Below the pieces are notes generated by a model that was not told the origin of the DNA, did not search any database, and saw only the letters and a list, made by a program, of their open reading frames with translations. Shown here one piece after another: positions 1-7,932 of a stretch of 43,086 bases of DNA (positions are counted from its first letter, which is position 1; each line of letters opens with the position of its first letter). Source of the DNA: Betaproteobacteria bacterium (GTDB lineage: Bacteria; Pseudomonadota; Gammaproteobacteria; Burkholderiales; Burkholderiaceae_C). The stretch spans positions 1 through 43,086 of the forward strand of contig JABCYW010000041.1 of the NCBI GenBank assembly GCA_013289985.1, written 5' to 3'. Made by a program: the position numbers and the translations under genes.

Positions 1-65
1 GTCGCATTTCATTTCCCGTCGACCCACCAGATTGCGAGCGTCGTCGAGATTGGAGCAATACACCC

Positions 66-587
66 ATGAACCCATCCCGTTCCATGTCCCGTCGACTGGC
101 TGCCATGTTGTTCGGAGCGACCATCCTGGCTGCCGCGATGCCATCCGCATACGCGCTCGATCCTGGTCAGTCGCTGCCGATCGCAAGCGTGGCCGGCAGC
201 GATGCCAACACCGTACCGCTCGTCGACGGCAAGGCGCGCGCGACCTACATCGATTTCTGGGCCTCCTGGTGCGGGCCCTGCCGGCAGTCATTCCCCTGGA
301 TGAACCGCATGCAGGACAAGTTTGGCGCCAAGGGCCTGCGGATCGTCGCGGTCAACCTGGATACGAAACGAGCCGACGCCCAAGCCTTCCTGGCGCAGTT
401 GCCTGCCAAGTTCGACCTGGGCTTTGACAACGGCGGTGCAGTCGCACGCCAGTTCGGCATCAGGACGATGCCGAGTTCCGTCCTCGTCGGGGCCGACGGC
501 AAGGTCATTGCAGTCCACCACGGATTCCGCGAGGAAGCCGAAGCCGAACTCGAGCAGCGCATTGCCGAGGCCTTGGCGCGCCCGTGA
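66..587 (+). CDS. TlpA/ResA-type periplasmic thioredoxin-fold protein
   Basis: The 173-residue product starts with a basic stretch and hydrophobic segment ending near SAYA (about residues 1-30), a Sec signal peptide, so the thioredoxin domain acts in the periplasm. The redox site is WCGPC at about residues 68-72 and the cis-proline loop is TMPSS at about 138-142, so the catalytic features are intact. TlpA/ResA proteins pass electrons to cysteine pairs of envelope proteins and are recharged by DsbD or CcdA; a DsbD gene lies downstream in the same operon. The stop overlaps a GTG (584) in the frame of the next gene, which suggests coupling. It is the first gene of a six-gene co-directional cluster. 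The substrate is unknown; the cysteine-bearing lipoprotein encoded next is an obvious candidate (inference). Confidence 0.9.
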   Translation: MNPSRSMSRRLAAMLFGATILAAAMPSAYALDPGQSLPIASVAGSDANTVPLVDGKARATYIDFWASWCGPCRQSFPWMNRMQDKFGAKGLRIVAVNLDTKRADAQAFLAQLPAKFDLGFDNGGAVARQFGIRTMPSSVLVGADGKVIAVHHGFREEAEAELEQRIAEALARP

Positions 588-610
588 CCCACCCTTCAAC
601 GAACCTCGAC

Positions 611-850
611 ATGCAACGATCAAAGATCTCGCGCGGCGTTCTGCCGGGCGTTCTCGCGGCCTGCGCGACCCTGGCGGGCTGTTCGGCCTGGCAACCTCCC
701 CAGGCCTGGGAGAAGGGCACGCTCGCGCGGCCCGACATGAGCATGGGCGGCGACGCGTTGTCACAGCGCTTCGAACAGCACATCTACAGCAGCAAGGAGA
801 ACGCCTCCGGCGGCTACGGCGTGGGTGGAGGTGGCTGTGGCTGCAACTGA
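611..850 (+). CDS. DUF4266 small lipoprotein with Gly/Cys tail
   Basis: From ATG 611 the product is 79 residues: a short signal peptide with lipobox LAGC, then a short polar segment, then a glycine-rich end closing with GGGGCGCN. This matches the DUF4266 layout of a tiny lipoprotein with an invariant-looking Gly/Cys tail. Residue +2 after the lipobox cysteine is Ser, not Asp, which favours transport to the outer membrane. Function is unknown. The two tail cysteines could receive electrons from the TlpA-like protein or bind a metal (inference). An upstream GTG at 584 gives a longer frame, but the lipoprotein signal fits ATG 611 better. The 3' end overlaps the DUF3570 gene by about 26 nt, and its glycine codons supply that gene's likely ribosome-binding site. 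Confidence 0.8.
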   Translation: MQRSKISRGVLPGVLAACATLAGCSAWQPPQAWEKGTLARPDMSMGGDALSQRFEQHIYSSKENASGGYGVGGGGCGCN

Positions 851-1967
851 ATCCCGACTGGGCTCCATCCTGGCGGCGGCGCTTCTGTTGCCGGGAGCCG
901 CGATCCACGCGAATGCCGAGACCGCGCCGGAGCAAGGCGAGATCGAGCTCAAGGCTCTGTCCTACCGGGACTGGCAACCTGGGCTCGATCGTGTCCACGT
1001 CCATGCGCCGTCCGTGTATGTACTGGCACCGATTGGCTCGCGCTGGTCGGTCGAAGGCTCGGTCGTCAGCGACAGCGTCTCCGGTGCTTCGCCGCGCTAC
1101 CACAGCGCGGTCTCGGGCGCGTCGCGCATGAGCGAGCGGCGCAATGCGGAAGACGTGACGGTGACGCACTACGCCGACCGAAGCGCATGGTCCCTCGGCG
1201 CGGCCTATTCCAATGAGCACGACTATCGCTCGCGCACAGTCTCGGGAACCTACCGTTGGTCGACCGACGACAACAATCGCACCTGGAACGCCGGGCTTAG
1301 CTACGGCAATGACGCAATCGGTTCGAACGACGACCCGAAGCTGCATAAACATCGCCGAACTTGGCAGGCCACGGCTGGTGTGACACAGGCCGTGACGCCG
1401 GACGACCTGGTCCAGGCGACGCTCGGGGCGAATTTCGGGGATGGTTATTTCTCCGATCCGTACAAGTTTCCGGACATCCGGCCCGACCACCGCAACCAGT
1501 ACACGAGCCTGCTGCGATGGAACCACCGCTTCGATGAGGAGAATGCGACGCTGCGTACCGGATGGCGTTACTACGCGGACACGTTCGGCGTGCGCGCCAG
1601 CACCTTCGATGCGGCCTGGGTGCAGACGCTGAACGATCGCGTCCAGCTCGTGCCAAGCGTCAGGTACACCACGCAGCGCGCCGCCCGCTTCTATTTCGAC
1701 CCGGTCTACAGCGCGAGCCTGGGCGCGCCGTTTCCGCCCGGCTACGATGGCGCGCACGACGTCTCGGCGGACCAGCGGCTGTCGGCGTTCGGTGCGTTGT
1801 CGGCCGGCCTCCGCCTTGACGTGAAGCTCAATTCGCGCTGGACGCTGGACGCCAGTTATGAGCGCTACGAACAACGCTCCGGCTGGCGTCTCGGTGGCAA
1901 CGGGGCGCCCGGACTCCAGCCGTTCTCCGCGCAATGGCTGCAGCTGGGCGTGGCCCGCAGCTTCTAG
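825..1967 (+). CDS. DUF3570 outer-membrane barrel-like protein, candidate flavoprotein
   Basis: The product is up to 380 residues. An N-terminal hydrophobic segment ending at about residue 31 serves as signal peptide. The rest alternates aromatic and polar residues (for example SYGNDAIGS, TLRTGWRYY) and ends in a terminal Phe, as in outer-membrane beta-barrels. Possible starts are GTG 825, 831 and 837; GTG 837 has a good GGAGG upstream, made of the preceding gene's glycine codons. Residues 83-89 read DSVSGAS, which fits the ApbE flavinylation consensus D-x-x-(S/T)-(S/G)-A-(S/T); a second SAVSGAS follows at 94-100. With ApbE encoded next, Ser89 is a candidate FMN attachment site (inference). 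DUF3570 has no established function. Confidence 0.8.
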   Translation: MEVAVAATESRLGSILAAALLLPGAAIHANAETAPEQGEIELKALSYRDWQPGLDRVHVHAPSVYVLAPIGSRWSVEGSVVSDSVSGASPRYHSAVSGASRMSERRNAEDVTVTHYADRSAWSLGAAYSNEHDYRSRTVSGTYRWSTDDNNRTWNAGLSYGNDAIGSNDDPKLHKHRRTWQATAGVTQAVTPDDLVQATLGANFGDGYFSDPYKFPDIRPDHRNQYTSLLRWNHRFDEENATLRTGWRYYADTFGVRASTFDAAWVQTLNDRVQLVPSVRYTTQRAARFYFDPVYSASLGAPFPPGYDGAHDVSADQRLSAFGALSAGLRLDVKLNSRWTLDASYERYEQRSGWRLGGNGAPGLQPFSAQWLQLGVARSF

Positions 1968-1975
1968 GCCCCGCG

Positions 1976-2929
1976 ATGAGCTTCGAGCTGTCATCGTCAG
2001 GCGACGAGATCAAGCTCCGATTCGATGCCATGGCATCTCGCAACGAAATCGTCGTCGCGGGGATGGATGTCCCGACGGGCCATTCGGCGCTGCGGGCTGC
2101 CGCCGCCGAAGTATTGCGCATTGAAGCCAAGTATTCGCGCTACCGAGTCGACAGCGTCGTGTCACGCATCAACGAATCGGCGGGCTCGGAACTCGGCGTC
2201 CTTGTCGACGCCGAGACCGCAGGCTTGCTCAACTTTTCGGGACAGCTCTTCAAGTCGAGCGACGGCCTGTTCGACATCACGTCCGGCCCGTTGCGGCGGG
2301 CCTGGGACTTCCGCGCTGCACGCGTGCCGTCGAATGCCGAACTGGCGCCCTTGCTGGAGCTGATCGGCTGGCGACAGGTCGAATGGGACGGCCGCCGGAT
2401 ACGCCTGACGCGCGCGGGCATGCAGCTGGATTTCGGCGGCATCGGCAAGGAATACGCGGCCGATCGCGCACACGCCGTCCTCTTGAACGCAGGGGGGCGG
2501 CACGGCTTCGTCAACCTGGCCGGCGACCTGCGCGTGCTCGGACCGCGCCTGAACGGGGCGCCGTGGAACTTCGGCATCCAGCATCCACGCCGCCCCGAAG
2601 CGACGTGCGCGCAGGTGCAGCTCGCGCAAGGTGCCCTGGCGACCAGCGGCGACTACGAGCGCTTCTTCGTCACCCCCGACGGGCGGCGCTGCTGCCATAT
2701 CCTCGACCCGCGCACCGGCCAGCCAGTCTCGCACTGGCAATCGATCAGCGTGATCGCGCCCACCTGTGCTGCCGCGGGCGCCCTTGCGACGATCGGCATG
2801 CTGCGCGGCCCGGATGCCGAATCCTTCTTGCGCGAGCAAGGCGTTGCTTTTCTCGCGGTCGACCCCTCCGCCCGCGTGCATTCGCACGACGTCGACCTTC
2901 CTCTTCCTGATCCGAGGTCTCCCACATGA
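1976..2929 (+). CDS. apbE: FAD:protein FMN transferase (ApbE family)
   Basis: The product is 317 residues from ATG 1976. Recognisable ApbE blocks are the N-terminal half with FDITSGPLRRAWDF, the core LDFGGIGKEYAADRA (family form DLGGIAKGYAVD), and the C-terminal substrate and metal loop TSGDYERFF...HILDPRTGQPV. The family moves FMN from FAD to a Thr or Ser of a D-x-x-T-S-A-T type motif in target proteins. No signal peptide or lipobox is visible from either possible start (GTG or ATG upstream, or 1976). That is unusual for an ApbE whose likely target is exported. It begins 9 nt after the DUF3570 stop and overlaps dsbD by an ATGA junction, so the genes are co-transcribed and likely co-translated. 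Confidence 0.92.
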   Translation: MSFELSSSGDEIKLRFDAMASRNEIVVAGMDVPTGHSALRAAAAEVLRIEAKYSRYRVDSVVSRINESAGSELGVLVDAETAGLLNFSGQLFKSSDGLFDITSGPLRRAWDFRAARVPSNAELAPLLELIGWRQVEWDGRRIRLTRAGMQLDFGGIGKEYAADRAHAVLLNAGGRHGFVNLAGDLRVLGPRLNGAPWNFGIQHPRRPEATCAQVQLAQGALATSGDYERFFVTPDGRRCCHILDPRTGQPVSHWQSISVIAPTCAAAGALATIGMLRGPDAESFLREQGVAFLAVDPSARVHSHDVDLPLPDPRSPT

Positions 2930-4791
2930 ATATTCGACAACACGCCGGGCGCTGGTTCGGCGCATTCCTTTTTCTGCTCGGTTTCATCCTCTCGGACACG
3001 GTTGCGTCCGCGGCGGACGAGGACTTCCTCGACGCTGCGCAGGCCTTCAAGGTGGCGGTCGCGCCCGATGGCGCGAAGGCGATGTCCATCCAGTTGACTG
3101 CGGCGCCCGGCTACCACCTTTACCGCGATCGCTTCCAACTGCAGGCCCAGGCGCCGAGCGTGTTGCCACCGGCCGATCTACCGGACGGCAAGACGGAATT
3201 CGATGCGAACTTCGGAAAAGACGTCGTGCTGTGGCAAGGCTCCGTCCACGTGCGGCAATCGCTTCAGGGAGCGCCCGCAGCCGGGTCGCTGTCGATGAGC
3301 TATCAGGGCTGCGCCGACCGTGGCCTGTGCTATCCGCCGCAGGAAGGCTCGATCCGATGGACTCACGACGGCGCGGGAGCGTTGACTGTTCAATGGGTTG
3401 CGCTTGAAGAAACTTCGAATCCCTCAGCACAGGCGAGTACGGCCCCCGCGACTCCGACGGTTGCAATCGTGCACGCGACCAATGCCGGCGTCGAGCCGCC
3501 CGCCGATGCCAACTCGTCCGCGCTGAAGTCGGGCAGCCTGCTCAAGGTCGTCGGCATCTTCCTGCTTGGCGGCCTGCTGCTGTCGTTCACGCCCTGCGTG
3601 CTGCCGATGCTGCCTATCCTGTCGTCCATCATTGTCGGGCAAGGCCAGGCGGTGTCGCGTGGCAAGGGCTTCACGCTTGCGCTGGCCTACTCGCTGGGCA
3701 TGGCGCTCGTGTATACGGCGGCGGGTGTCGCAGCGGGCCTGCTCGGCTCGGGCTTCGCCGCCGCGCTGCAGAACCCCTGGGTGCTCGGAAGCTTCGCGCT
3801 GTTGCTGTCGGTGCTGGCGTTGTCGATGTTCGGTGTCTGGGAATTCCAGATGCCGGGCTTCATCCAGGATCGCGTCAACAATGCCTCCAACAGCCTCGGC
3901 GGGGGGCGGCACCTGGGCGTCTTCGCGATGGGTGGTCTGTCGGCGCTGCTGGTCGGCCCGTGCGTCGCCGCACCGCTCGCGGGTGCGCTGGTCTACATCA
4001 GCCAGACGCGCGATGTGGTCCTGGGTGGGACGGCTCTGTTCGCGCTAGCCGCCGGCATGAGCGTGCCCTTGCTGCTGCTCGGACTGTCGGCCGGGACGCT
4101 GCTGCCGCGGGCTGGGCGCTGGATGGAGCACGTCAAGACCTTCTTCGGCGTGTTGCTGCTGGGCGTAGCCTTGTGGCTCGTCTCCCCCGTGCTGCCGATC
4201 CAGGTCACCATGCTGATCGCCGCGGCCGTCACCCTGATCGTCCTGTTCTCGCTGGGCGCGTTCGACGGGTCGCGTCCCAAGGTCTTCCGTGGTGTCAGCC
4301 TGGTCGCGGCGCTCTGGGCCATCGCGCTGATGGGCGGTGCGCTGTCCGGCGGCGACAGCTTCCTGCAGCCCCTGCGCCATCTCGCACGCGCCAGCTCGGG
4401 CGGTGCGGCCACGACGAACGCTTCCGCGGCGGAAGGACCGAGCTTCCAGCGAATTACCAGGCTAGAAGAGCTGGACGCGGCGCTGAAGAACGCGACCAAG
4501 CCCGTGGTGCTCGACATGTACGCCGACTGGTGCGTCGCCTGCAAGGAAATGGAGCATGCGACGTTCCGCGACGCGACCATCGGTCCGCGCCTCGAACGCG
4601 CACTGCTGCTCCAGGCGGATGTCACGGCCAACAGCGCCGACGCCAAGGCGCTGCTGAAACGATTCGGTCTCTTCGGGCCGCCGGCCGTGCTGTTCTTCGA
4701 CGCCAAAGGCAACGAACTCCCGTCGGCTCGCACCATTGGCTTCGAGTCTCCCGATGTCTTTGCACGACGCCTCGAAGCCGCGCAACTCTGA
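2926..4791 (+). CDS. dsbD: Thiol:disulfide interchange protein DsbD
   Basis: This full-length 621-residue protein has the three DsbD parts in order. First comes a signal peptide and periplasmic alpha domain with the cysteine pair in GCADRGLCYPPQ (about 126-137). Next is an eight-helix membrane domain with one cysteine in FTPCVLPMLPI and its partner in LVGPCVAAPLAG. Last is a periplasmic thioredoxin-like gamma domain with WCVAC. DsbD carries electrons from cytoplasmic thioredoxin across the inner membrane to periplasmic thiol proteins. Its start overlaps apbE (ATGA). With the TlpA-like protein upstream and thioredoxin reductase downstream, the operon encodes most of a dedicated NADPH-to-periplasm reducing route. 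Thioredoxin itself is not in the window. Confidence 0.95.
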   Translation: MNIRQHAGRWFGAFLFLLGFILSDTVASAADEDFLDAAQAFKVAVAPDGAKAMSIQLTAAPGYHLYRDRFQLQAQAPSVLPPADLPDGKTEFDANFGKDVVLWQGSVHVRQSLQGAPAAGSLSMSYQGCADRGLCYPPQEGSIRWTHDGAGALTVQWVALEETSNPSAQASTAPATPTVAIVHATNAGVEPPADANSSALKSGSLLKVVGIFLLGGLLLSFTPCVLPMLPILSSIIVGQGQAVSRGKGFTLALAYSLGMALVYTAAGVAAGLLGSGFAAALQNPWVLGSFALLLSVLALSMFGVWEFQMPGFIQDRVNNASNSLGGGRHLGVFAMGGLSALLVGPCVAAPLAGALVYISQTRDVVLGGTALFALAAGMSVPLLLLGLSAGTLLPRAGRWMEHVKTFFGVLLLGVALWLVSPVLPIQVTMLIAAAVTLIVLFSLGAFDGSRPKVFRGVSLVAALWAIALMGGALSGGDSFLQPLRHLARASSGGAATTNASAAEGPSFQRITRLEELDAALKNATKPVVLDMYADWCVACKEMEHATFRDATIGPRLERALLLQADVTANSADAKALLKRFGLFGPPAVLFFDAKGNELPSARTIGFESPDVFARRLEAAQL

Positions 4792-5763
<972 letters not shown>

Positions 5764-5785
5764 GGAGCGATTTGGTTCTCGGTAC

Positions 5786-6000
5786 GTGCGCAACCGGGCG
5801 ACGCGGCATCGGGAGGATTTCCGGCGTCACTTCGCCGAGTGCGACCTCGGCGCGGCGGTCTTCTCGTGCAACTGCATCTTGAACTTCTTGTATGGCGACC
5901 TCGCTGGGCATGAGGTCGGGGGCTGCACGGTCCGACGACGTTCGGCGAGATCGGCTATCAGTTGCTGAACCAGACGACCGTGATCTTGCGCGTGCTTTGA
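5786..6000 (+). pseudogene. FIST-family C-terminal remnant, frameshifted
   Basis: The frame from 5786 reads AAVFSCNCILNFLYGD and then HEVGGCT. The continuation FGEIGYQLLNQTTVILRVL, ending with TGA at 5998-6000, lies in another frame. Adding one G in the run at about 5929-5930 restores a continuous reading frame across GCTGPTTFGEIGYQLLNQT. That is the characteristic end of FIST C domains (sensory proteins with a small-ligand-binding domain). Only about 70 codons remain and the 5' part is missing, so this is a decayed gene fragment, unless the deletion is a sequencing error. The rest of the trxB-LysE gap (to 6147) holds no convincing gene. Confidence 0.6.
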
Positions 6001-6147
6001 GGCCTGGCGACTGTGAAGCTGTCGGAGCAAGATGGCCTCGCCTATCGCCGTTCACCACCAGTACGATGAAGAACGGCTCTCCGTGATAGCAGGACTCAAA
6101 GGTTGGTATGCGATCCGGAGTTCAGGACAGGAAGAACCGGCAGTGAT

Positions 6148-6765
6148 TCAAGCGGTCCGACGAGTCAACGCCAACAGGACGCCGAGAGACAACATCGCGT
6201 AACCCGAGACGCGCGTGAGCAATCGGGCTCTCGCCGTTCGTGCGGCGCTCGACGTCAGAAGCCTGCTTGCACCCATCACCGCGACGACGTCGACGAGCGT
6301 GTTCAACACCACGCAGACACTGCCAAGCAAGGCCATCTGCGGCGCCAATGGTGCGCTCGGCGACGTGAACTGCGGAAGGAAGGCGAGGAAGAACAACGCC
6401 GTCTTGACGTTCATGGCTTCGACCACGACGCCTTCAGCAAACGCCCGACGAGCGCCCCGCGACTGGACTTGCCCCGCATCGACGGCTCGCTGCTTGCGCA
6501 GGAGCATGCCAACGCCCAGATAGACCAGGTACGCGGCACCGCCGTACTTGATCATGCCGAACGCCAGCGCCGATTTGGCGATCAGCAGCGACAGGCCGAG
6601 CGCAGCGGCGACGACGTGAACGAATCCGCCCAACCCCGTACCGAGGCACGACGCCAGCCCTTCGGGCCGGCCGCCGGCAACGGTTCGCGCCACCACGTAA
6701 GCGATTCCCGGGCCGGGTGTGATGGCGAGGATCAGGGCGGCAAGGGCAAATGCGAAAAGGGACAT
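6148..6765 (-). CDS. LysE/RhtB-family amino-acid exporter
   Basis: The 205-residue inner-membrane protein has about six hydrophobic segments. Its family-diagnostic N-terminal motif AITPGPG lies at about residues 14-20, followed by Gly-rich helix 2 (SCLGTGLGGFVHVVAAALG). LysE/RhtB proteins export amino acids such as lysine, threonine or homoserine lactones by proton exchange; the substrate cannot be read here. It is the last gene of a three-gene minus-strand unit: PaiB-like, monooxygenase-like, LysE, with 39 and 15 nt gaps. That unit diverges from a MocR regulator, which fits control by an amino-acid- or PLP-related signal (inference). Confidence 0.9.
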   Translation of the reverse strand: MSLFAFALAALILAITPGPGIAYVVARTVAGGRPEGLASCLGTGLGGFVHVVAAALGLSLLIAKSALAFGMIKYGGAAYLVYLGVGMLLRKQRAVDAGQVQSRGARRAFAEGVVVEAMNVKTALFFLAFLPQFTSPSAPLAPQMALLGSVCVVLNTLVDVVAVMGASRLLTSSAARTARARLLTRVSGYAMLSLGVLLALTRRTA

Positions 6766-6780
6766 GATGGAAGCACTGAT

Positions 6781-7137
6781 TCAGGAACTCGACGCAAAGT
6801 CGCCCAGTGTCTTTACTGGGGTGACTGCTAGCGGATGAGAGATCCCGCCGTCGCCGTATGACCTGAGGACTTGCGCGACCACGATGTGGTAGCCGTCGAT
6901 CCACTTGGCTTGACGCTCCTTGGCCTCGATGTGCTTCGGATGGTGGATGAGTTGTTGAAGCGCTTCCAGCGTGTCCCAGTAATAGACGGTCGAGATGAGG
7001 CCGGACGTTGCGTTCTCCCACGCCTCTTCGCCAAGGTAGCCTGGGATCGACTTGGCGATCTCGACGATCGCCTGATCGAGCGCTCTGAATTCGTCGTCGA
7101 AATCGCCCTTGGCGAAGGTGAAGGTGGCTGTGTACAA
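6781..7137 (-). CDS. Antibiotic biosynthesis monooxygenase-like (ABM) protein
   Basis: The 118-residue protein resembles the small dimeric ABM ferredoxin-fold family: SIPGYLGEEAWEN, then STVYYWDTLEALQQLIHHPKH, then a Trp/Tyr-rich strand (KWIDGYHIVVAQVL). The block of a tyrosine-tryptophan pair followed by a histidine within a helix after the third strand is typical. Members include heme-degrading or quinone monooxygenases, but many have no known activity. It sits 15 nt upstream of the LysE-type gene and 39 nt downstream of the PaiB-like gene, so all three share a transcript. A specific reaction should not be assigned. Confidence 0.75.
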   Translation of the reverse strand: MYTATFTFAKGDFDDEFRALDQAIVEIAKSIPGYLGEEAWENATSGLISTVYYWDTLEALQQLIHHPKHIEAKERQAKWIDGYHIVVAQVLRSYGDGGISHPLAVTPVKTLGDFASSS

Positions 7138-7176
7138 GGTCGGCTTTCGTGATTCAGGAAGACCAGCGCAGCGTTC

Positions 7177-7812
7177 TCAGGTCGGCTTCTTGGCGGTCTG
7201 GCGCATGGCTTCCGCCAGGCCAGCGTTGCCGCGATCTTCAAGCGCTTGAATGGCACCTTCACGATCACGAGTCTCGTGATGCTGGTTCAGCTTGCGTTTG
7301 CCCTCCAAGCGCGTGAGCCTGATCTCGATGCCCACGATATGGCTCAGTTCCTCCGCGATGTACTCTGACGGTGCGTCCCCCATCTTCCACGGCTCGGATT
7401 CACTGCCTTCGTGCTGGCGAGTCAGCCGCGCGACGACACCACGAACATGCTTGGCGTCGTCGTGCACGTGGATCGTGCCGTGAGCATGAACAACCTCATA
7501 GTTCCAGGTTGGGACTCGTCGATGCGTCTGGTGCTTGCCGGGATACCAACTGGGGGAGATGTAGCCCTGCGCGCCACGGAAGACGACCAGCACGTCGTCG
7601 CCGTCGGTCACGTCCTGCCAAACCGTGTTCTTGCGTGCGACATGGGCGACCAGGACGCCGCAAGCTCCGCGGTCGGCGTCGAGCAGGAACGGCAAATGAT
7701 TCGCGTCCAGACCCGCAACGGTGTGGGTGACCAGCATGCCCAAGGAGTTCTGATGGATGACGCGACGAATCTCTTCGGGGCGCGTCTCTGCGAATTGCGA
7801 TGGAAGATACAT
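7177..7812 (-). CDS. FMN-binding PaiB-family protein
   Basis: The 211-residue protein begins MYLPSQFAETRPEEIRRVI, the classic PaiB start, and contains the split-barrel FMN-binding blocks NHLPFLLD, VAHVARKNTVWQ and YISPSWYPGK, with VPTWNYEVVHAHG in the middle. PaiB of Bacillus subtilis was described as a negative regulator; most proteobacterial members are untested FMN-binding proteins without a DNA-binding motif. It is first in the minus-strand unit with the ABM and LysE genes. It is transcribed divergently from the MocR regulator across a 120-nt region with repeated operator-like motifs, so it is probably a target of that regulator. Confidence 0.9.
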   Translation of the reverse strand: MYLPSQFAETRPEEIRRVIHQNSLGMLVTHTVAGLDANHLPFLLDADRGACGVLVAHVARKNTVWQDVTDGDDVLVVFRGAQGYISPSWYPGKHQTHRRVPTWNYEVVHAHGTIHVHDDAKHVRGVVARLTRQHEGSESEPWKMGDAPSEYIAEELSHIVGIEIRLTRLEGKRKLNQHHETRDREGAIQALEDRGNAGLAEAMRQTAKKPT

Positions 7813-7876
7813 GAGTCGTTCTGCGGATGCCGCGGTTCGTTTCGATGCTGCAACAAAGGCACGACTTTGCCAGCTG

Positions 7877-7924
7877 ACTGGATTGTGGAAAATATCCAGT
7901 TTTGAGCGTTCTCACTGGACCAGT
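7877..7924. promoter_or_regulatory. Operator-like repeats between paiB-like and MocR genes
   Basis: Within 48 nt there are two inverted-repeat units sharing ACTGG: ACTGGAT (7877-7883) facing ATCCAGT (7894-7900), and the near-perfect palindrome ACTGGACCAGT (7914-7924) just before the MocR start. MocR/GabR regulators bind repeated half-sites in the divergent promoter next to their own gene, so these are probably that regulator's sites (inference). The second palindrome reaches almost to the ATG at 7933, which suggests autoregulation. Confidence 0.55.
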
Positions 7925-7932
7925 TGACCCCC

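Noticed and set aside
6032-6202. Small plus-strand open frame of 56 codons (MASPIAVHHQYDEERLS...)
   Set aside because: No ribosome-binding site or recognised motif, and it overlaps the end of the LysE-type gene by about 55 nt.
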